From: Spirometra erinaceieuropaei
Lineage: Eukaryota; Platyhelminthes; Cestoda; Diphyllobothriidea; Diphyllobothriidae
DNA length: 64,000 nucleotides
Reading direction: 5' to 3'
Assembly: GCA_902702965.1 (NCBI GenBank)
Contig: CACRXP010000179.1
Coordinates: 503,663-567,662 of the forward strand
Positions 31,801 through 46,800 of the stretch are shown here, piece by piece. The position numbers were made by a program, and so were the translations under genes. Under the pieces are notes generated by a model. It was given only the letters and a program-made list of their open reading frames with translations, ran no database searches and had not been told where the DNA came from. Position 1 is the first letter of the stretch; each line of letters starts with the position of its first letter.

Positions 31801-34800
31801 CCTATTACCACTGGTCCCGTATGACAGGCGGGTGGGACTTGTCTACTACAGGCACGGTTACGAAATAAGATCCGATCGTTTTCCCTGGTTAAACATGCTT
31901 AATCCATCCAACCCGAGCAAGTGCAGTTAATCGATTCGTGGACCCGGCTCCAGCATACCGAGCCCTGCGCGGCCACCTCCAAACTTGCCTAAATGATCGT
32001 TTGCTGGCTTGTTCTGTTGGGGTTGCCACCACTGATAAGGAACTCCTGCGCAAGTTTGGAAGCTCAGAGCAATAAACAAATTATTTCGGTGTTCGACCAG
32101 TCTTTCTGTTTCTTCATGCAAACACCTGGAACTCGAAAATTCGGGTTCATTTGAATACTTAATTTGACATAAATTGTCGTGTTTTCGGCACTTCCGCTTC
32201 CTTTAAAGAAAATTCCTATTTTTAGAGAACGACATATTGCCTTCACTGTTACTTCATTTTTGGTTTTGCTGAAGGTCACCTATTCTTAACCCGAGGTACT
32301 GATCAATAAACTTTGGTCGGTTCCCGAATTATTAGCGACTTTCGTCAACTTAGGCATACTTCACGAGTCGCATCACCTAAAAACAGCAGATTACACTGAA
32401 AGGGTGCAGAAGAATGTTGTTCAGTGCAGTGAAAATCGACTAATTGGCCACCCTGGGAAGCCGCAAATGGACCCTCTGACTACTCACCTTAATTTTATTA
32501 ATTCAGCCTCGTAGGTTCGAATGAGTTCAGCGTTACGCCTCAGTTCCTCCTTGAGGAGGGCAAACTTCTCAGCTGCCGCAGCCGTAAACTCCCTGCGGTT
32601 CTCTCGTAGGGCCTGTCTCTCTGCGGGCAACAGGCCGGCAGAGAGTCGACGAGACGGCGAGTTTTCCAAAGCCAACATTCGCTCCAACATGAGCGCCAGC
32701 TCTGAGTAACTCTCCTCGGATACCTTGGGAGAGAAAGAGAGAAAAGAGGGTGAATACCGAGGAGGACGGAAACAGGCTGCGATCACGACGTAAGGCCAGA
32801 TGAAAACGCAACCGCGTGCGGCACAGCAGATTGAGCCAGCCGCGAAATGCGCGCGTGGAACCGGTTAGCCAATCGGCGTGTGCGATGTATCATCGAACTA
32901 GAGTGATGCCTTTGTCTGCGCGTGTGGCTCCGTCAATGGCCAGCAGGACAATCAAGGTTTTTCCTCGAAAGGACACCACCACCACCCCCACCACCACCAC
33001 CACCACCGCAACGTCAGAGTGTTCTAGGACAGTTAGGAGTCGAATTAATACAGCGAGTTTCCAGCGCGTCCGACATCGTTTTATTTATATTGGCGAGAGG
33101 TTCCCCGAACTCGCCATCCTTCGCTATCAGTCACTCCTCGGGACATAGCTGAAAGGTTCCAAGGCGGTTGGTATGCCTGGAGAATGTCAAACTCCACTGC
33201 TAACTGAGGGGGACAAATGACTATATGTGAAGAAATGCAAACCCCGATGATTCCCTGCCCCGATGATAAGGCTCTTCTGCGCTGCGTCGCCCCATTCCTG
33301 GAGCATGGCTCGCAGAGAAGGCATACATAGGCCCGAAGCATCTGTCATTTTGGTCCTCCTGTCTTTGTCAAACCGCCTCAGTGCCTACTTGTCTAGTTAT
33401 TTTGCGGCCCGGTAGGCTGTCACCCGATTGTGATCAAAGATGGTTTGCTCTGGAGAGCTGCAAAACAGAGCGGCCTACGCCCATCCCTGAGTGGATATCA
33501 CTGGAAGTCATGGCCGTATTGCGACGGGTCAACCTTGAGATGACAACTCGCAGGGCAATAAAATCAGAGCGAACAGACGGGTGCGTGAATGATGAGGGCA
33601 GCCATAATGACCGGTATGGCGTCATTGTTCAAGACCTCGCTGTCTCAAGGTCATTCACCCCTTTGCAGTGAGCCGTTCCAGAGGCACTGACCTGAAGTCA
33701 CACGACCGATAACTCGGGCATACCTGCGTCCGCACAATCGCAGCTGCCCATGCGGCCATTTGAGCGCACCTCCCCCTGCAACCACAACCTAAGCCACTGG
33801 GACACCACCCCTCGGCAAATGCAACACACACTGATTGGACACCATTTGAGCCTACAAAAGCGGCTGCCACCACCATCTCAAGGACTCTCGGGCATGACTG
33901 GACGCAGTCAACACCAGCCCTGGCTTCGCCAGTGGCCACTGCCGCCTGAGACGACAACTCCGGGTTCTGTGCACAATAAATCCCTCATTCTGGTGCCTTC
34001 CGTTTTCTCCTTCCAACATAGTGGTTGTGGCGCTCAGAGCACTTATTCTCACTGCTGTGCCGCTACAAAAGTGACGCGGGTACTTGCTAGGTTAGCCACT
34101 GCGCTCAAGCGCGCCTTCAGCCGGCCTCTGTCGCTGGTATGCGATGGGTGTGGAGGGTGAAATTAGCACTCTAGACGTCAAACGCCTGACCAGACGGTGG
34201 TGGTCTGCAAGGATCAAACTGACGCCCCCCTCCCTCCCCCAGATCTCGATCAGAACCGACTGACATGGAGGTAACACTGGAACTTTGGCCAGATACTACT
34301 GCCAGTTCACGGCCTGGACCCCACCTGTGAAGCATCTGCGGGGTGAGTGAAGTTCACTTCGCAGGTGCGCGAAGTGCCTACTGTCACAAACATTCTAACT
34401 TTGATAGAAATTCTGAAATGCGCTTTCGACTCAAAAAGATTACTTAAGTAGGATTATGATATTAATCGCCATGCAGAATAATTCCATGATAATTCAGTTA
34501 CGTCAGGGTGCCGGCCTTTGAAGGAACTTCTTTCCGGCCGCCTGCAAAATTACCCTGCTACTGAAGTAATATGAATTTTTCTCATTGATTTTCGATAACC
34601 TTATAAATGCAAATATATTTCATGTAAAACATTCGTAAAAATATTCATTATTTTTACTCATTTGATGGGAAACTACATCTTCTTCAAATTTTGTGCTTGA
34701 AGAAGGAGTATAATTCGGTTTCAAAAAGTTTTAAATTATGATTTTATAAGACTGCGAAATGTCCGTTCATAAAACATCTTCTGTCTGCAGTTGCTATTGT

Positions 34801-37800
34801 TGCTTGTAAAGTTTACAACATGGCTCAAATCCACTGCTAAAATGCATGAACCCCACATGGCCTCCTCTTAATAGAGTAAAGAAATGCATACTTTTCCGTA
34901 TACGGAAAATATACAGCTTGTAGATTGAAAAACCTAAATGTAAGTGCAACGACAAATCGTGTTCAAAATTATCCAGAAAGCGGAAAAGTTTTTTGTAACA
35001 GAATGATACCCTTCCTTCAAACATAAAATTTGAATAAGACGTAGTCTCATACCAAAGGATTAAAAGAATGAATATTTTATGCATGTTTTAAATGAGATAT
35101 GTCCGAATTTATAAAGGTATCGAAAATCGATAAGAAAAATTCGCACAGAGTGTAGTTTTTGCAGGCGACCGGGAAGAAGTTCATTCAAAAGTCGGCACCC
35201 TGAGGTAACTGAATTATTATGGGGTTATGCTGCATGGTGATCTTTTTGAGGTTACCTTTTTGAGTCGAAAACGCATTTTAGAACATCGATCAACATCTGC
35301 TGTAGGTGAGGTTAGGATATCGATTAGCATGCAACATACTCCAAAGACATTTAAGTCAGGTCATGATACCGCTTTTGAATGGGTTTCAGGCTGACCGTCT
35401 GATGAAACCACACTCGCAAAAAATGAGTGACTTGTTAGTAAGAATCTTTACCATTGATTTTTGATGGCCTGATAAGTCTGGGCCTATTTTGTAGAAAGCA
35501 TGCACAAAAAATGCTTTTCTGCACTCACATCACAGTAAATTATGCGTTTTGAATCCCCCACTCGGTAATATTTTTCGGATTAAAGGGATTTTTCGATTGT
35601 GAGACCTTTAAAACTATGAGATTTCTGTTCGAATAACGTTGCATATCTCCGCTTACTATTAAGCACAAGGCAGCTATTGTGAAATTTTACGAGTGCTAAA
35701 TGCACCTTCTTAATAATACAGAGTAATCTATGTTTCGTAAATGAAGGATGTACAGGTTGGGGGTTTAAAACCCTAAACGCAAGTACAACGGCAGGTTGGG
35801 TTCAAATTATTCGAGAACTGAAGTAATTTTTCTCACAACTGTAAGAAACACTCTCATCCAGTGAAACATTATAGGAAGAAGACGCGCATTCGAAGACGAC
35901 ATTCTGACCTGCCTCTCCACTCGATATCATATTTCCGCATTTTGGTTGATGTTTCATGGGATAAGTCGCCTACTGTACAATGACGATGCTGATTTGCTTA
36001 GAAGTCGGACTACACTGTCTAAGCACAAACCAAGCACAAGAAATCTGTTTAAAAGAAGACGAAGGCACGATCACTGGGACGGTAGATTTATTGGTCTTAG
36101 CTTTCTAACTCGAACATGAGTTCATCATAATCAGAGACTGGTAGAACGCAGCAACGCGTGAACATTAATGCCGGTGTGCCATGAGGGAGGAGATTATGTC
36201 CGTGGCTAGGCCAGAGGCGGCAACAAGACGGGGCGAGAACTGTTGGAGGCGTTGGCGTCGGACACCAACTCTATCAATAGATTGATCCATCGATTTACCT
36301 GCGTGTTATCACGCGCTCCGCCCACGCAGCCAGGTGGCGCAGCTCACATCGCCGCGAGGTACAACCGCCGTCACCACGCCTGGGGACCATTGTGGACCAG
36401 GCAGCAGAAACCAGACCTAACCACGGACGTAATCCCCCCCCCCCTCATGGTACAACGGTATAAAGATTCACACGTCGCTGCACTCTAACAGTCCCTGATG
36501 GTGAACTCCAGTTCGAGTTCGAAAGCTAAGGCCAATAAATCTACCGTCCCAGTGATCGTGCTTTCGTCTTCTTTTATACAAGAACCTGGGATGCGCATAT
36601 TTTCTTCCGTTTGCAAGAAATCTGGTTTTTATAGCACATTCGAAAAGAAAGTTCTAGCTGACAGCACCGGATACCACAGTGCCGATTCCGCCGCACTCCC
36701 ATGCCCATTTTCTTTGATTGTCACACGGAAATCAAGCTAAACTCACAATGAGGGACTCGATGGCATCGCGAAGGGAGGGATTCTGAGACGGCGGTCGCAG
36801 TATCACATCACGTGCAAAGGTGAGGTTCTTTCGCGGCGGTGGATGCGGCTGTTCGGGGACGCTGAGAGCATCGGCGGTCTCATTGGTTAACAGTCCGGCT
36901 GGCAGAACCTGGCTCATTCGTAGCTGGGCGCGCAGTTCGTTGACCTGGCGACGGAGACAGAGCAGTTCTTTACGGTAGGCCTCGTTCGCGGCGTCCGCCT
37001 CAGCCTTCTCTGAATTCAGGGAAAAATAATTAAAAGAAATCAGAAGCCGAGATGGCGAGCATACGTGGTTTTCGATAAATTTTCGTCGAGGCAGTACAAT
37101 TACATGGGAACGGAGTAGAAGTAAAAACACGTCAGTGATAAGATAAATCGATTAAAGTTCGCTTTAAAACACAGGCTGGGTGTGGGAATGCGGGGGAGGG
37201 GGGGGGGTAAGAACAGTCAGTGTCAGGGCCGGGGTGAGAGCGGAGGGGCGCGGAGAGTTGCAGCGTTAGTCGACCTTCGATCACTGCAGGCGCGGAGCCT
37301 GAACGTGGTTCTTCTGTGCGCACAACGTTGGTTTTCACAACCTGATGGCGGCCGCCCCTGCTGCTGCTAACAAGCGCTGTCCCAGTGGTCTAGGGTAGGT
37401 CGATGGGACCTTATAGATCACACGAAACGCTCCATTGGGGTCTACATGATGTCCGGAATCGACAACATGCACGAGAATGACGCTGCTTATGCTCATAGTT
37501 TCGGCTTTTCCCAGCCATGCCGGGAGGTGTTCCCGTATTCTCTTGGATAAGCGCCGACTCGTGCGACCAATATAACCTGCTCCACAGGAGCAAGTAAAAG
37601 AATAGATGCGCATTGAAGTGGTCTGAGGTGGCAACTTATCCTTACCTTCTCCGCGTAAAATAAGGTTAGTAGAGAAGGATACTTGAACCCTTGCCGCTGG
37701 GAAGGTTCGCGAAACAGCTTGATCAAGGCGTCTCTTTAGGAGTTCACTCGAAGCGTCCCCTTGAAAAGGGACTTTAGGGAACAGAGTTTTCTTTTCGGCA

Positions 37801-40800
37801 GCGAAGGCGTGTCGGCTGTGGTCATACCTACCGTCGATTTTACTCTAATAGGATCCCGACAGGGGGTTGAAATAAGATGTACTGGTGGAGATTGCTTCTC
37901 GAACGGGCCACGCGGAAGATGCGCTAGATCAACACAGGGGCTAGATCGGATTCTGTAAGCGTCATCGAGAATGCGCGCCCCGAACAAATACCAAAATTGG
38001 GGGGGGGAGCGTGATGGCACGCCTGGTCTCAGGCTCTGACCGCGTCCATTGGAGTCTGTGTCGTCGTCCTATTTTTGTTGTGGTATAAAATCCTGGTCAG
38101 GGTCCGTTGTGGACCGGGAGCTGAGATGGTAAGCTTAGCTGCGGGTTTTCGCCGTGTCAACCACCTGAGGCATCTGCCGTCTTCGGTCTTCTTGACTTTG
38201 TTATGACATTGGATCGGGTGGGGGAGGGTGAGGGAGCGCGGTAGATGGTGCGCAAGTCTACTGTCCTTATAACGCGCAAGTAACCGTCTCTGTCCCCACC
38301 CAGTTGTGGAGGATTTCGTCGGAATCAACGGTCGATCGGTCACTCGTAGCGAGAAGTGACATCCTCAGGGCGAGGAGGAGACGCGATCGCTCGAAGGAGT
38401 TTTATTTGCCTCCCCTTTTAGATCCATACCCGCATCAAATAAGGGTAATTTAATTGCATACCTATCGAAATTGGTGACTACCGTATTCATCACAAACGGA
38501 TGTACTTGGCACAATAATTGCTGCTGTCTGCAACTGAGTCGTTAATTGACGCAATTTAGCAACTTTTATTGGTTATTAACGTGATAATTACATGGCCAGT
38601 TGGTTCACCGAAATTGGCACTAGAAAGAGTGTAGGGGGAAACCATCGTGCTTGTTAGTCCACTGATGCTACCTTTGATAATGGATTCGATTGTGAATCCG
38701 AAACGTCAGACGTCACCATCTGTGCTGTTATCTGGAACTCTTGTCTTCGCTTGCACCAAAAATCCTCAGGACAGCTAGCCAGCCGGTAATGGCGAGGTCT
38801 CTAGAATGAGTTTCAAGACGTACCGGGAGGAGCAGGCTCCGTTACCTGGCCGGTGAAAAAACCTTCCACAACAGTTGGGGTGTGATAGTTTTGGTGGCGC
38901 AGAATTAGTCGGCTGCCGCATGCGATTTAAAACAGGCCATTTTTCCCTGATCCTACCACTTTCTCCAGCGGAAAAATCCCGAAATATGAGTAGCTAATGC
39001 ACTGTTCAATCTATTTTGTAAGTTCGACAAGAGTTTCGAAAATTATCAGGACGGTATTAGGAAAACCAATTGGCAAGTGTACGTTTGCTTTCGGTAAATT
39101 CTCGTCGGACCGGTGCATTTATGTGCGAAAGTGGGCGAGTAAAACTTGTCAGTGATTAGAGAAATCGATCAAAGTTAGCCTTAAAACGCAAATGGAATGT
39201 GGGAATATAGGGGAGCAATGATCGATTTAATCGATTTCTCTAATCACTGACATGTTTTACTCGGCCCTGTTCCAATATAAGTGTACTGACCTGACAAGAA
39301 TTCACCGAAGGCAGATGTATGCTCGCCAACTAGTCTTTTGAAGTTCGATAAGGCGTGGTGAAGTTGCCACGGAAAAAAAATCAAGGCCGACTAACCGCTT
39401 TTCAGTTCTCCCCTTCCCAGAGTCCTCTGTAGACGCTGTCTCAGTTCCGAAAGAGCTATCCTCTGTTGGGCAATGATCTTCTCGTGTCGCTCGGATCTAC
39501 AGGTCGCACCAATGGTGGCCATTTCCAGAGCCAGGGGACTGACCCCGGCGTCCGACGGTTGCTGCTGCTGCTGTCGCGTATGTCGAAGCTGAGCCTCTCT
39601 GCTCCGACTCAATTCAGCTTGCAGGTTTGCCACCTTGTCACGTTCCTCCTGCAGAGAATCACGCGCCTCCTGGGCCGCAGACGTGGCTTTTCTTAAGTGT
39701 GTAAGAAGATATGATGTTAGCCTACTGAAGTCCAGCTAGTAGGGAGACCCGACAAAGGATTCAAGCAACCCTGCCTAACTGATAGTGGCGGCAACGTGAT
39801 TTCCTGTCAAGATAGTAATCAGGGGTGGTCAATTACAGAGGTGCGTTTGGGTTTTGACGTTTGAAGCATTTTGTCCCCGGTACGAAGCTGAAGTAGGCAA
39901 GAAGGGCAGAATTTATTGGTACCAAAAAATTTCGCGACGGCTCTTCAGCTGCGTCCTGTCGCTTTATAAGAGAGATAACGAGTGAGAAGAATACATCAGA
40001 TTTGAATTCGTGCAGAAAATCAATGCAGAAACAGTAAGGTCAGGGTTTTGGGCAAAGCTGGCTACTCGATAAAGTTAGTAACACAAGCATCGTAGGGGAA
40101 GAAAGTGAAAAAAAGGGGAACGTTAAAGAGCAAAAATGAGAGCGACAGAACGCAGCTGAAGAGCCGTCGCGAAATTTTTCGGTACCAATAAATCCTGCCC
40201 TTCTTGCCTACTTTAGTTTTGACGTTTGTAATAGACAATTAGACTATCCAATTTCTAAAAATGGAAAGCCCTCTAGTGGTTCGAGTCAAGTGCAAAAAAT
40301 CCCAGGTAGATTTGGGGAGAGAAAGAGAGTTAGCGAGGTCGAAAGCCAATCAGCGCATTCCCCGCTAGAATAAATCGGGTGACCCAAGAGTCGTTGCTTG
40401 AGAGCTTTCCAACTGACGATATAACTCGATGCTCCTCAAGATGGAGTCAGGCTGCGAATGCTCATTCCTAAGATGGCTTTTATGACACTGTTTCATGTGA
40501 GACCTGAGTCGCCCTAATGAAAGCCCACAGCACGCCGTGGAGATTGGGTTGTGAGTGGCACGCGTAGATGGGCGGTCTATCTTTGTCGGCCACTGCGTCG
40601 GAACCCACCTCCAGTGGTTTTGTTACTAAATTCAGACGGGTAAGGAAGAGGAGAGCGAGGTCAGTGCTGCACAAGTCTGCCTCATCGGTGTTGCCCGCGC
40701 GCTCTACAGGATGCCTCGGCTTGAGATTGTAGAACTGTCGAGAAGTCTGGCTGTCAGCCGATTGCTGAAGTAGTCTTCTCATCGACCTGCGTAAGCTCTA

Positions 40801-43800
40801 CCTGACCTTGGGAAACTGCTCAACAAAGGATGGCCAGTATGCTAGAACTTTGCGGTCGCCAATTACCACCAACAACGTGGATGACACAAACCATGGGTTC
40901 ACGTCGTACCCACAGTTGGCTTTAGTGATCCGCGGGTCGGACACAATGTGCTCAACTCGCGTATGCATGGGACTCTCCAGCCTCTGAGGATGGGGTCAGA
41001 AGACTGGTGCGCTTCTGCTAGCGAACTGCTCCCATTTTCTGATAGGTCCATATTGGGTACTAAACTTGCCAATGGGAGCCTCTCTCTTTCTGATTGGTTC
41101 ATATTGAATAACAAGATTGCCCAATGAGGGGCAGACTTACACCACCACTTTCTCCTTCTCCAGGAGGCTCATCTTCATGTTCTCGATGAGGGAATTTAGC
41201 TGCGAAATTTCGACTTTTGCGTCGGCTAGCTGCTGGCTCAGATCACAGGTCGGTGTTATCGCTGTCTTGAGGGTCTCATCTCCGACACAGACCGGAGGTC
41301 GCGCGTCGCTCTGAAGTCTCTGGGCGCCAGTAGCCTGATTGCCTCCAAGGGCGCTAAGGCGACAGAAAAGGAGGTAGAAAAGCGGAAAAATAAACACGCA
41401 ATGTAAAAAGGCAACAAACACCACCAACTATGTTGTGCGACGGTGAGAAGGGGTTGTTGCCTAAGGCTGTCCGCCCTCAACTTCCAGGTCCAAAATGACG
41501 ACTGAAAGCATGCGTCCATACCTTCTCCGCCGCAGTCGCTTGGATAGCATGTGCACGAAAAGTTCAGGGAAACTCGCAACTACTGTCCAGTAGTTCTTAA
41601 GTAGGCAATCGCAAGTAGCACAATATTACAAGGTTTCATTGTAGAACAATAAACCCTACCAAGCTTGCGAATTCGTTATCGGTAGACGAACGTGGTAGCC
41701 ACCCAGTTTGTAAGAATCCGCAAGACCGGGGATTTGCCGAACTTAGCGAAATCCAAACAGAAATGCCTAGTTTTTTTCAACTAAAAAGAAATAGTTCAGC
41801 GAATATTCCCATGTTACAATTGAAAAGTCAAATTGGCGAACACGTGTTTTCAGTAACTCTTCATCAGGCTAAAACGGCTACAAAGAAGTTTAAGTTATGC
41901 GAATTACATGACTTATAAATGATTCGGGGACAATTAACATCCATCGTTCCCACGCCACTCGCATGACGAGGCGTGCTATGGCGTGGTCGGCGTGTCGTGG
42001 TCATTGGGTTTAGGGGGCGAGGGAGAGGGGGGCCATAGGCTGTGAGTACGTCGGGTACCTTGTGCACACACCCTGGTATCAGGAGGTTGGGGCGACGTTG
42101 GGGTCGGCGTCGGCCACGGAAGACAGAGCGCCTGGGGCAGCTACAACAGGTTAACGGTCGTGAAGTTCGGCTATTCCAAGTTCTGAATTCTGATTGGCCA
42201 GCATCCAGAACTTCCGTACCCTAGAGGAACGCCCTGATTGGCAGGGGCCGCTCGCCGTTCGAGGGCGGTGGTTTGTTGACGCGCAATCACCAGTACTATG
42301 GCTGCCTCGCCTTGCGCTAATGGGCTCGCTGGCACTCAATGCCCGCACCCGGACCAACCTTCTAGCGCTCTGCGCAGCTATAAGTGGCACCTCGAAAATC
42401 CCTCCAAAACGGCCTCCATAGTTATATCGTGTCCAAGCCTCGCAGGAAGGGAATTCCAAAGAAAAAAGTTAAAAATTCTTTATAATCTTTCGCGACGGCA
42501 ATCACGAATACACTTAACACCGGTTTCCAAAACCGCGGTCTATTTCTACTTTCGAGCATCTCATTTGCATCGGAGGCGGCCCGTCGAAAGAATGGAGACA
42601 GTGTAGAAAAACTCGAATCCGTAAAGTATTGATTTATTTGTTCTGGAAACTTGGAAGAAAGGCGAAAACTAGTTAACTTATATGGTCCACCACTAACGGA
42701 AATCTGAGGGCCAAAATCTGGTTCTGCCTATCAGGTAGCACTCAAGCCGTCACGAGCTTCATCCTGGGGAGATTGGATTCAGGTCTAACCTGCACAGACT
42801 CAACAGGGTTTCAGGACCATTATAGTCAGGCAGCTCTTGACAACCTGTTAGCGTCGCGAATTCAGTGAATCTTAGTGGGCATCTGCGCTCCTCCGGTGTA
42901 GTCTAAAACCTGCCGTCGGATGTTCTTTTTCCACAACCAAGCTAGCAGTCATCCTATTATCTGAGAACTCGATGAAACAAGATCTGGGTCACAGATTTCT
43001 TGTACCGTGCCAGGAAACGATAGGGTCTAGGATCCACAACTAACTTGAGCTAGTCTGTGGACCGTGTCATAGGTTGAATGGTGGAAGATAGGGTTTTACG
43101 GGTGCGGCAACACGCAGGACTGAGAGAGAGAAGACACAGAAAGTAGATAAATGTCCACCGAAAGTCTCATCGCACGCTGTCATTTGGCAATGGCAGTGAA
43201 TGCGATAATTAAAAAATAAACAAAAGGCAATTTTCAAAAAATAACGGACCTTGAATTAAGCGTCGCTGGTAAGTCTACATTAAGTCAGGAAGGGAAGTAA
43301 AATTCACACAATGGGAATGGAATAATACAGTAGGTGGGCTAACTCAGGAAATGTCAACTGAGATCCATAAATGCGTTTTCGTTTCGAAAAGATTATTTAG
43401 GCAGGGTTGTAAAATTAATCATCCTGCAGAATAATTCTATACTAATTCAGTTACGTCAGGATGCTGGCTTTCGAAGAAATTTGTTTTTGGCTGCATGCAA
43501 AAACTATGCTTTGTAAAAAATAACTACTTAAGTGGCATGAATTTTGCTCATTGATTTTCGATGCCCTTGGAAAATTAATTACATTTCATGGAAAACATGC
43601 ATAAAATATTTACTCTTTGGCTCATTCGGTAGACAAGTACGTCTTCTTTCAGTTTTATACTCGAAGGAAGGGAATAACTCGGTTTTAAAAAACTTTTCCA
43701 ATTCCCGAATAATTTTGAGGCCGACCTGCCGTTACACTTGCATTCAGGGCTTCCAAAATACTAGTCGTATATTTTCCGCGTACGGAAAACCATACATTTC

Positions 43801-46800
43801 TCGAACGTATTGTGAGGAGACTACATAGGGTTCATAAAATCTAGCAGTTGATTTGAGCCATATTGCTAACTTTATAAGCAACATTGGTAAATGCAGAGAC
43901 ATGACGTTTTATGAACGGCCATTTCACGGTATTAAAAAATCTCCCAATTATAAACTATTTGAAAACCGATTAAGACTCTTCCGTCGAGTATAAAACTGAA
44001 AGAAGACGTAATTGTCTACCGAATGAGCAAAATAGTAAATATTTTTATGCATGTTTTCCATGCAATGTAATTAATTTTCCAAGGGCATCGAAAATCAATG
44101 AGATAAATTCATGCCACTTAAGAAGTTATTCTTTACAAGGCATAGTTTTTGCATGCAGCCAAAAACAAATTCCTTCGAAGGCCAGCATTCTGATGTAACG
44201 GAAATATTGTAGAATTATGCTGCAGGATAATTAACTTTACAATCCTACCTAAATAATCTTTTCGAAACGAAAACGCATTCCTGAATCTCAGCTGACATTT
44301 CACGAGTTAGCCCTCATACTATAGGTGATCTTTACAGTCACACTGAATTTTAGGGTATATTTTGTAGTTGCCATCTATTTGTGGGCCCTATCGTTGACCC
44401 GTGCCTTATCGTAGAAGAATCTGGACACGGATATAGGTACTACCGTACTACAAGTGGTCTTACGCCAACCTCCAGGGGAATATCGCATTCCTGAGTCCGA
44501 ACTATAACCCTAACCTCAAACGTACTGTAATACTAACAGTCCCAATCTCTACCATCCTAGTCATAACCCTGGAGGTAATCCCAACCCCATCCCTTCCTGG
44601 ACTATGCACAAAGCCACCGTTAATACGAAGGTACTTAAAACCGAGTCATGCGACAGAAAGCCCGCACGGAGTACGGAGACTTGGGTGGAAGGCCACACTC
44701 GAGCACTACCTGATAGAAGGGGCGCCAGTACACGAGGTCTGTTGCTGACAGCAAATCGACAAAAGCCACCATAGCGTGAAGTTAAAACGACGCCCGTATG
44801 GCTGGGGGTGCAGAAGGACGGTAAAGAAAGTCTGTATTGCGATTCCAAGGGGATCCAATCCCTCGGTGGTTGTCATATACTGTCTTATCTCCCTGTCTGT
44901 CGAAACAGAAAATAGCAGGATCACGCGAACATGCGAAATCTGTAGAGAACTTCCAAAACTAGCGGGGGATGCGATGAAGTCCGCTGAGCTGAGAACTCGG
45001 GTTGAACCCGAAGAGCATGGCACGTTTGCCGGTAAGCCAGAATTCTGTCTCAGCCTCTGGCCTGGCGCTAGCATCCACGCCATGGCAGAGCAAAACTCAT
45101 ATAACGCATGACAAGACTGGTGTTTAGCATCTTCTACTACTGAGCGCGACTCAGCCCCGTAATTGTGGGGTTAATTGAGATAATTTATACACGCCAACCG
45201 TCCGAGTCACAACAGTCTATCCTAACTTTAGACCCCTTTTCCTCCGTGGGTGGTCAGGGATCCAGGACTTCACAGTTTCCGATTGGAAGTTAGAAGTGGG
45301 ACGTGATTCAACATTTAACGGAGGTGTGTTCGCCACCGCTGCAGACGAACTAAGAAGTCACGAATGGAAGAGAATATGCACATCCCAGGTACTTGTTTAA
45401 AAGAAGACGAAGGCACGATCACTGGGACAGTAGATTTATTGGCCTTAGCTTTCGAACCCGGACAGGAGTTCATCGTCAGAGACAGAGTGCAGTGACGTGT
45501 TGACCTTTATACCGTTGTACCAGGAGGGGGGGGGGATTACGTCCGTGGTTAGGTCTGGTTTGTGCTGCCTGGTCCACAATGGTCCCCCGGCGTTGTGACG
45601 CCGTTTGCACTTCGCGACGATGTGAGCTGCGCCACCTGGCTGCGTGGGCGGAGCGCGTGATAACACGCAGGTAAATCAATGGGTCTATTGATAGAGTTGG
45701 TGTCCGACACCCACGCCTCCAACAGTTCTCGCCCCGTCTTGTTGCCGGCTCGCGCCAATATCCGTGTGTTGGCGAAATCGAACTCATGGCCTTTCTCCAG
45801 CGTGTGAGTGGACTAAGAAGTCCTCAATATTCTCGCCATTACGAGCCCGACGGTAAAAAGTTCCCAAGTCAGCGAATTGCTGTTCAGCAACTTGGAAGGT
45901 ACAGATGGTAAGTAATCCTCGGAGAAAATAATCAGTGGAAGAGGACGATACGGTCTCAGGTCGGAAGATAGGATTCGGCTGTCTGATTTAGTGTGTACGA
46001 CAAAGTTACAACCAAAATAGTGCTAAGATTTCCCTTCCTCGCCCTCCCTCCCTCCCTCCCTCTCTAAGTAACGACACCTAGTTAAGAAAAGAACGTGTTG
46101 ATGGAGTTCCTTTTACTTCAGGGAGGTCCACGAGTTCCTGTTTTTGGTACGTGTAGGGACTTGTGGCGGCACAAAATAGCGTTAATAGTCCCAGAACACT
46201 GTATGATCGATGGGTTAGCTCGAAGATTACTAAGTGGATGCCTACGTCTGCTTAACTTGATTTATTCAACTGTGTGACAGTGTATATGGTGGTAGTGGCA
46301 CGAGGGGGAGGGGAGAAATTAAAAGGAAGAGGAAGAGGAGGGAGCGGACGAGGAAGAAGAGGGAGGAGGAGGGGGAGGAGGAGGAGGAGAAGAAGAAGAA
46401 GAAGAAGAAGAAAAAGAATAAGGAGACTAAGAAGAAGAGTGAAAATGGAAGGGGAAGAAGATGAGGAGCGTAGAAAGGAGGAGGGAGAGATAAAGCAGCC
46501 CCTGGTTTTCCACACTTCGGGGTTGGGTATGACTGGCTGACGACGACTAATGAACCAGAAGTGGCCATCCCAGTCTCCCTTGTCTTTGTCGGTAATACCA
46601 TTCTGCCTATATCATGAGCCACTGTGCGACTGCTGGTTGGGCTCGAGAGAGAGCCCGTAAGGCACAACGGGACGAGTGAGTTCCGCAGAAACGATTGGTG
46701 AGCGCCCCTCTACCATAAAGCAGCATGTTTAGCAAATAAATAGCAAATACACATAGAGGTGGTTTGAGCTGGTAGTTTGTCCTTGCCCTCTCCGTATAGG

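Noticed and set aside
40480..40782. Minus-strand open frame of 100 codons as an FHAD1-like exon
   Set aside because: The flanking exons (41141 and 39691) already join in phase, and no coiled-coil or FHAD1 similarity is visible.
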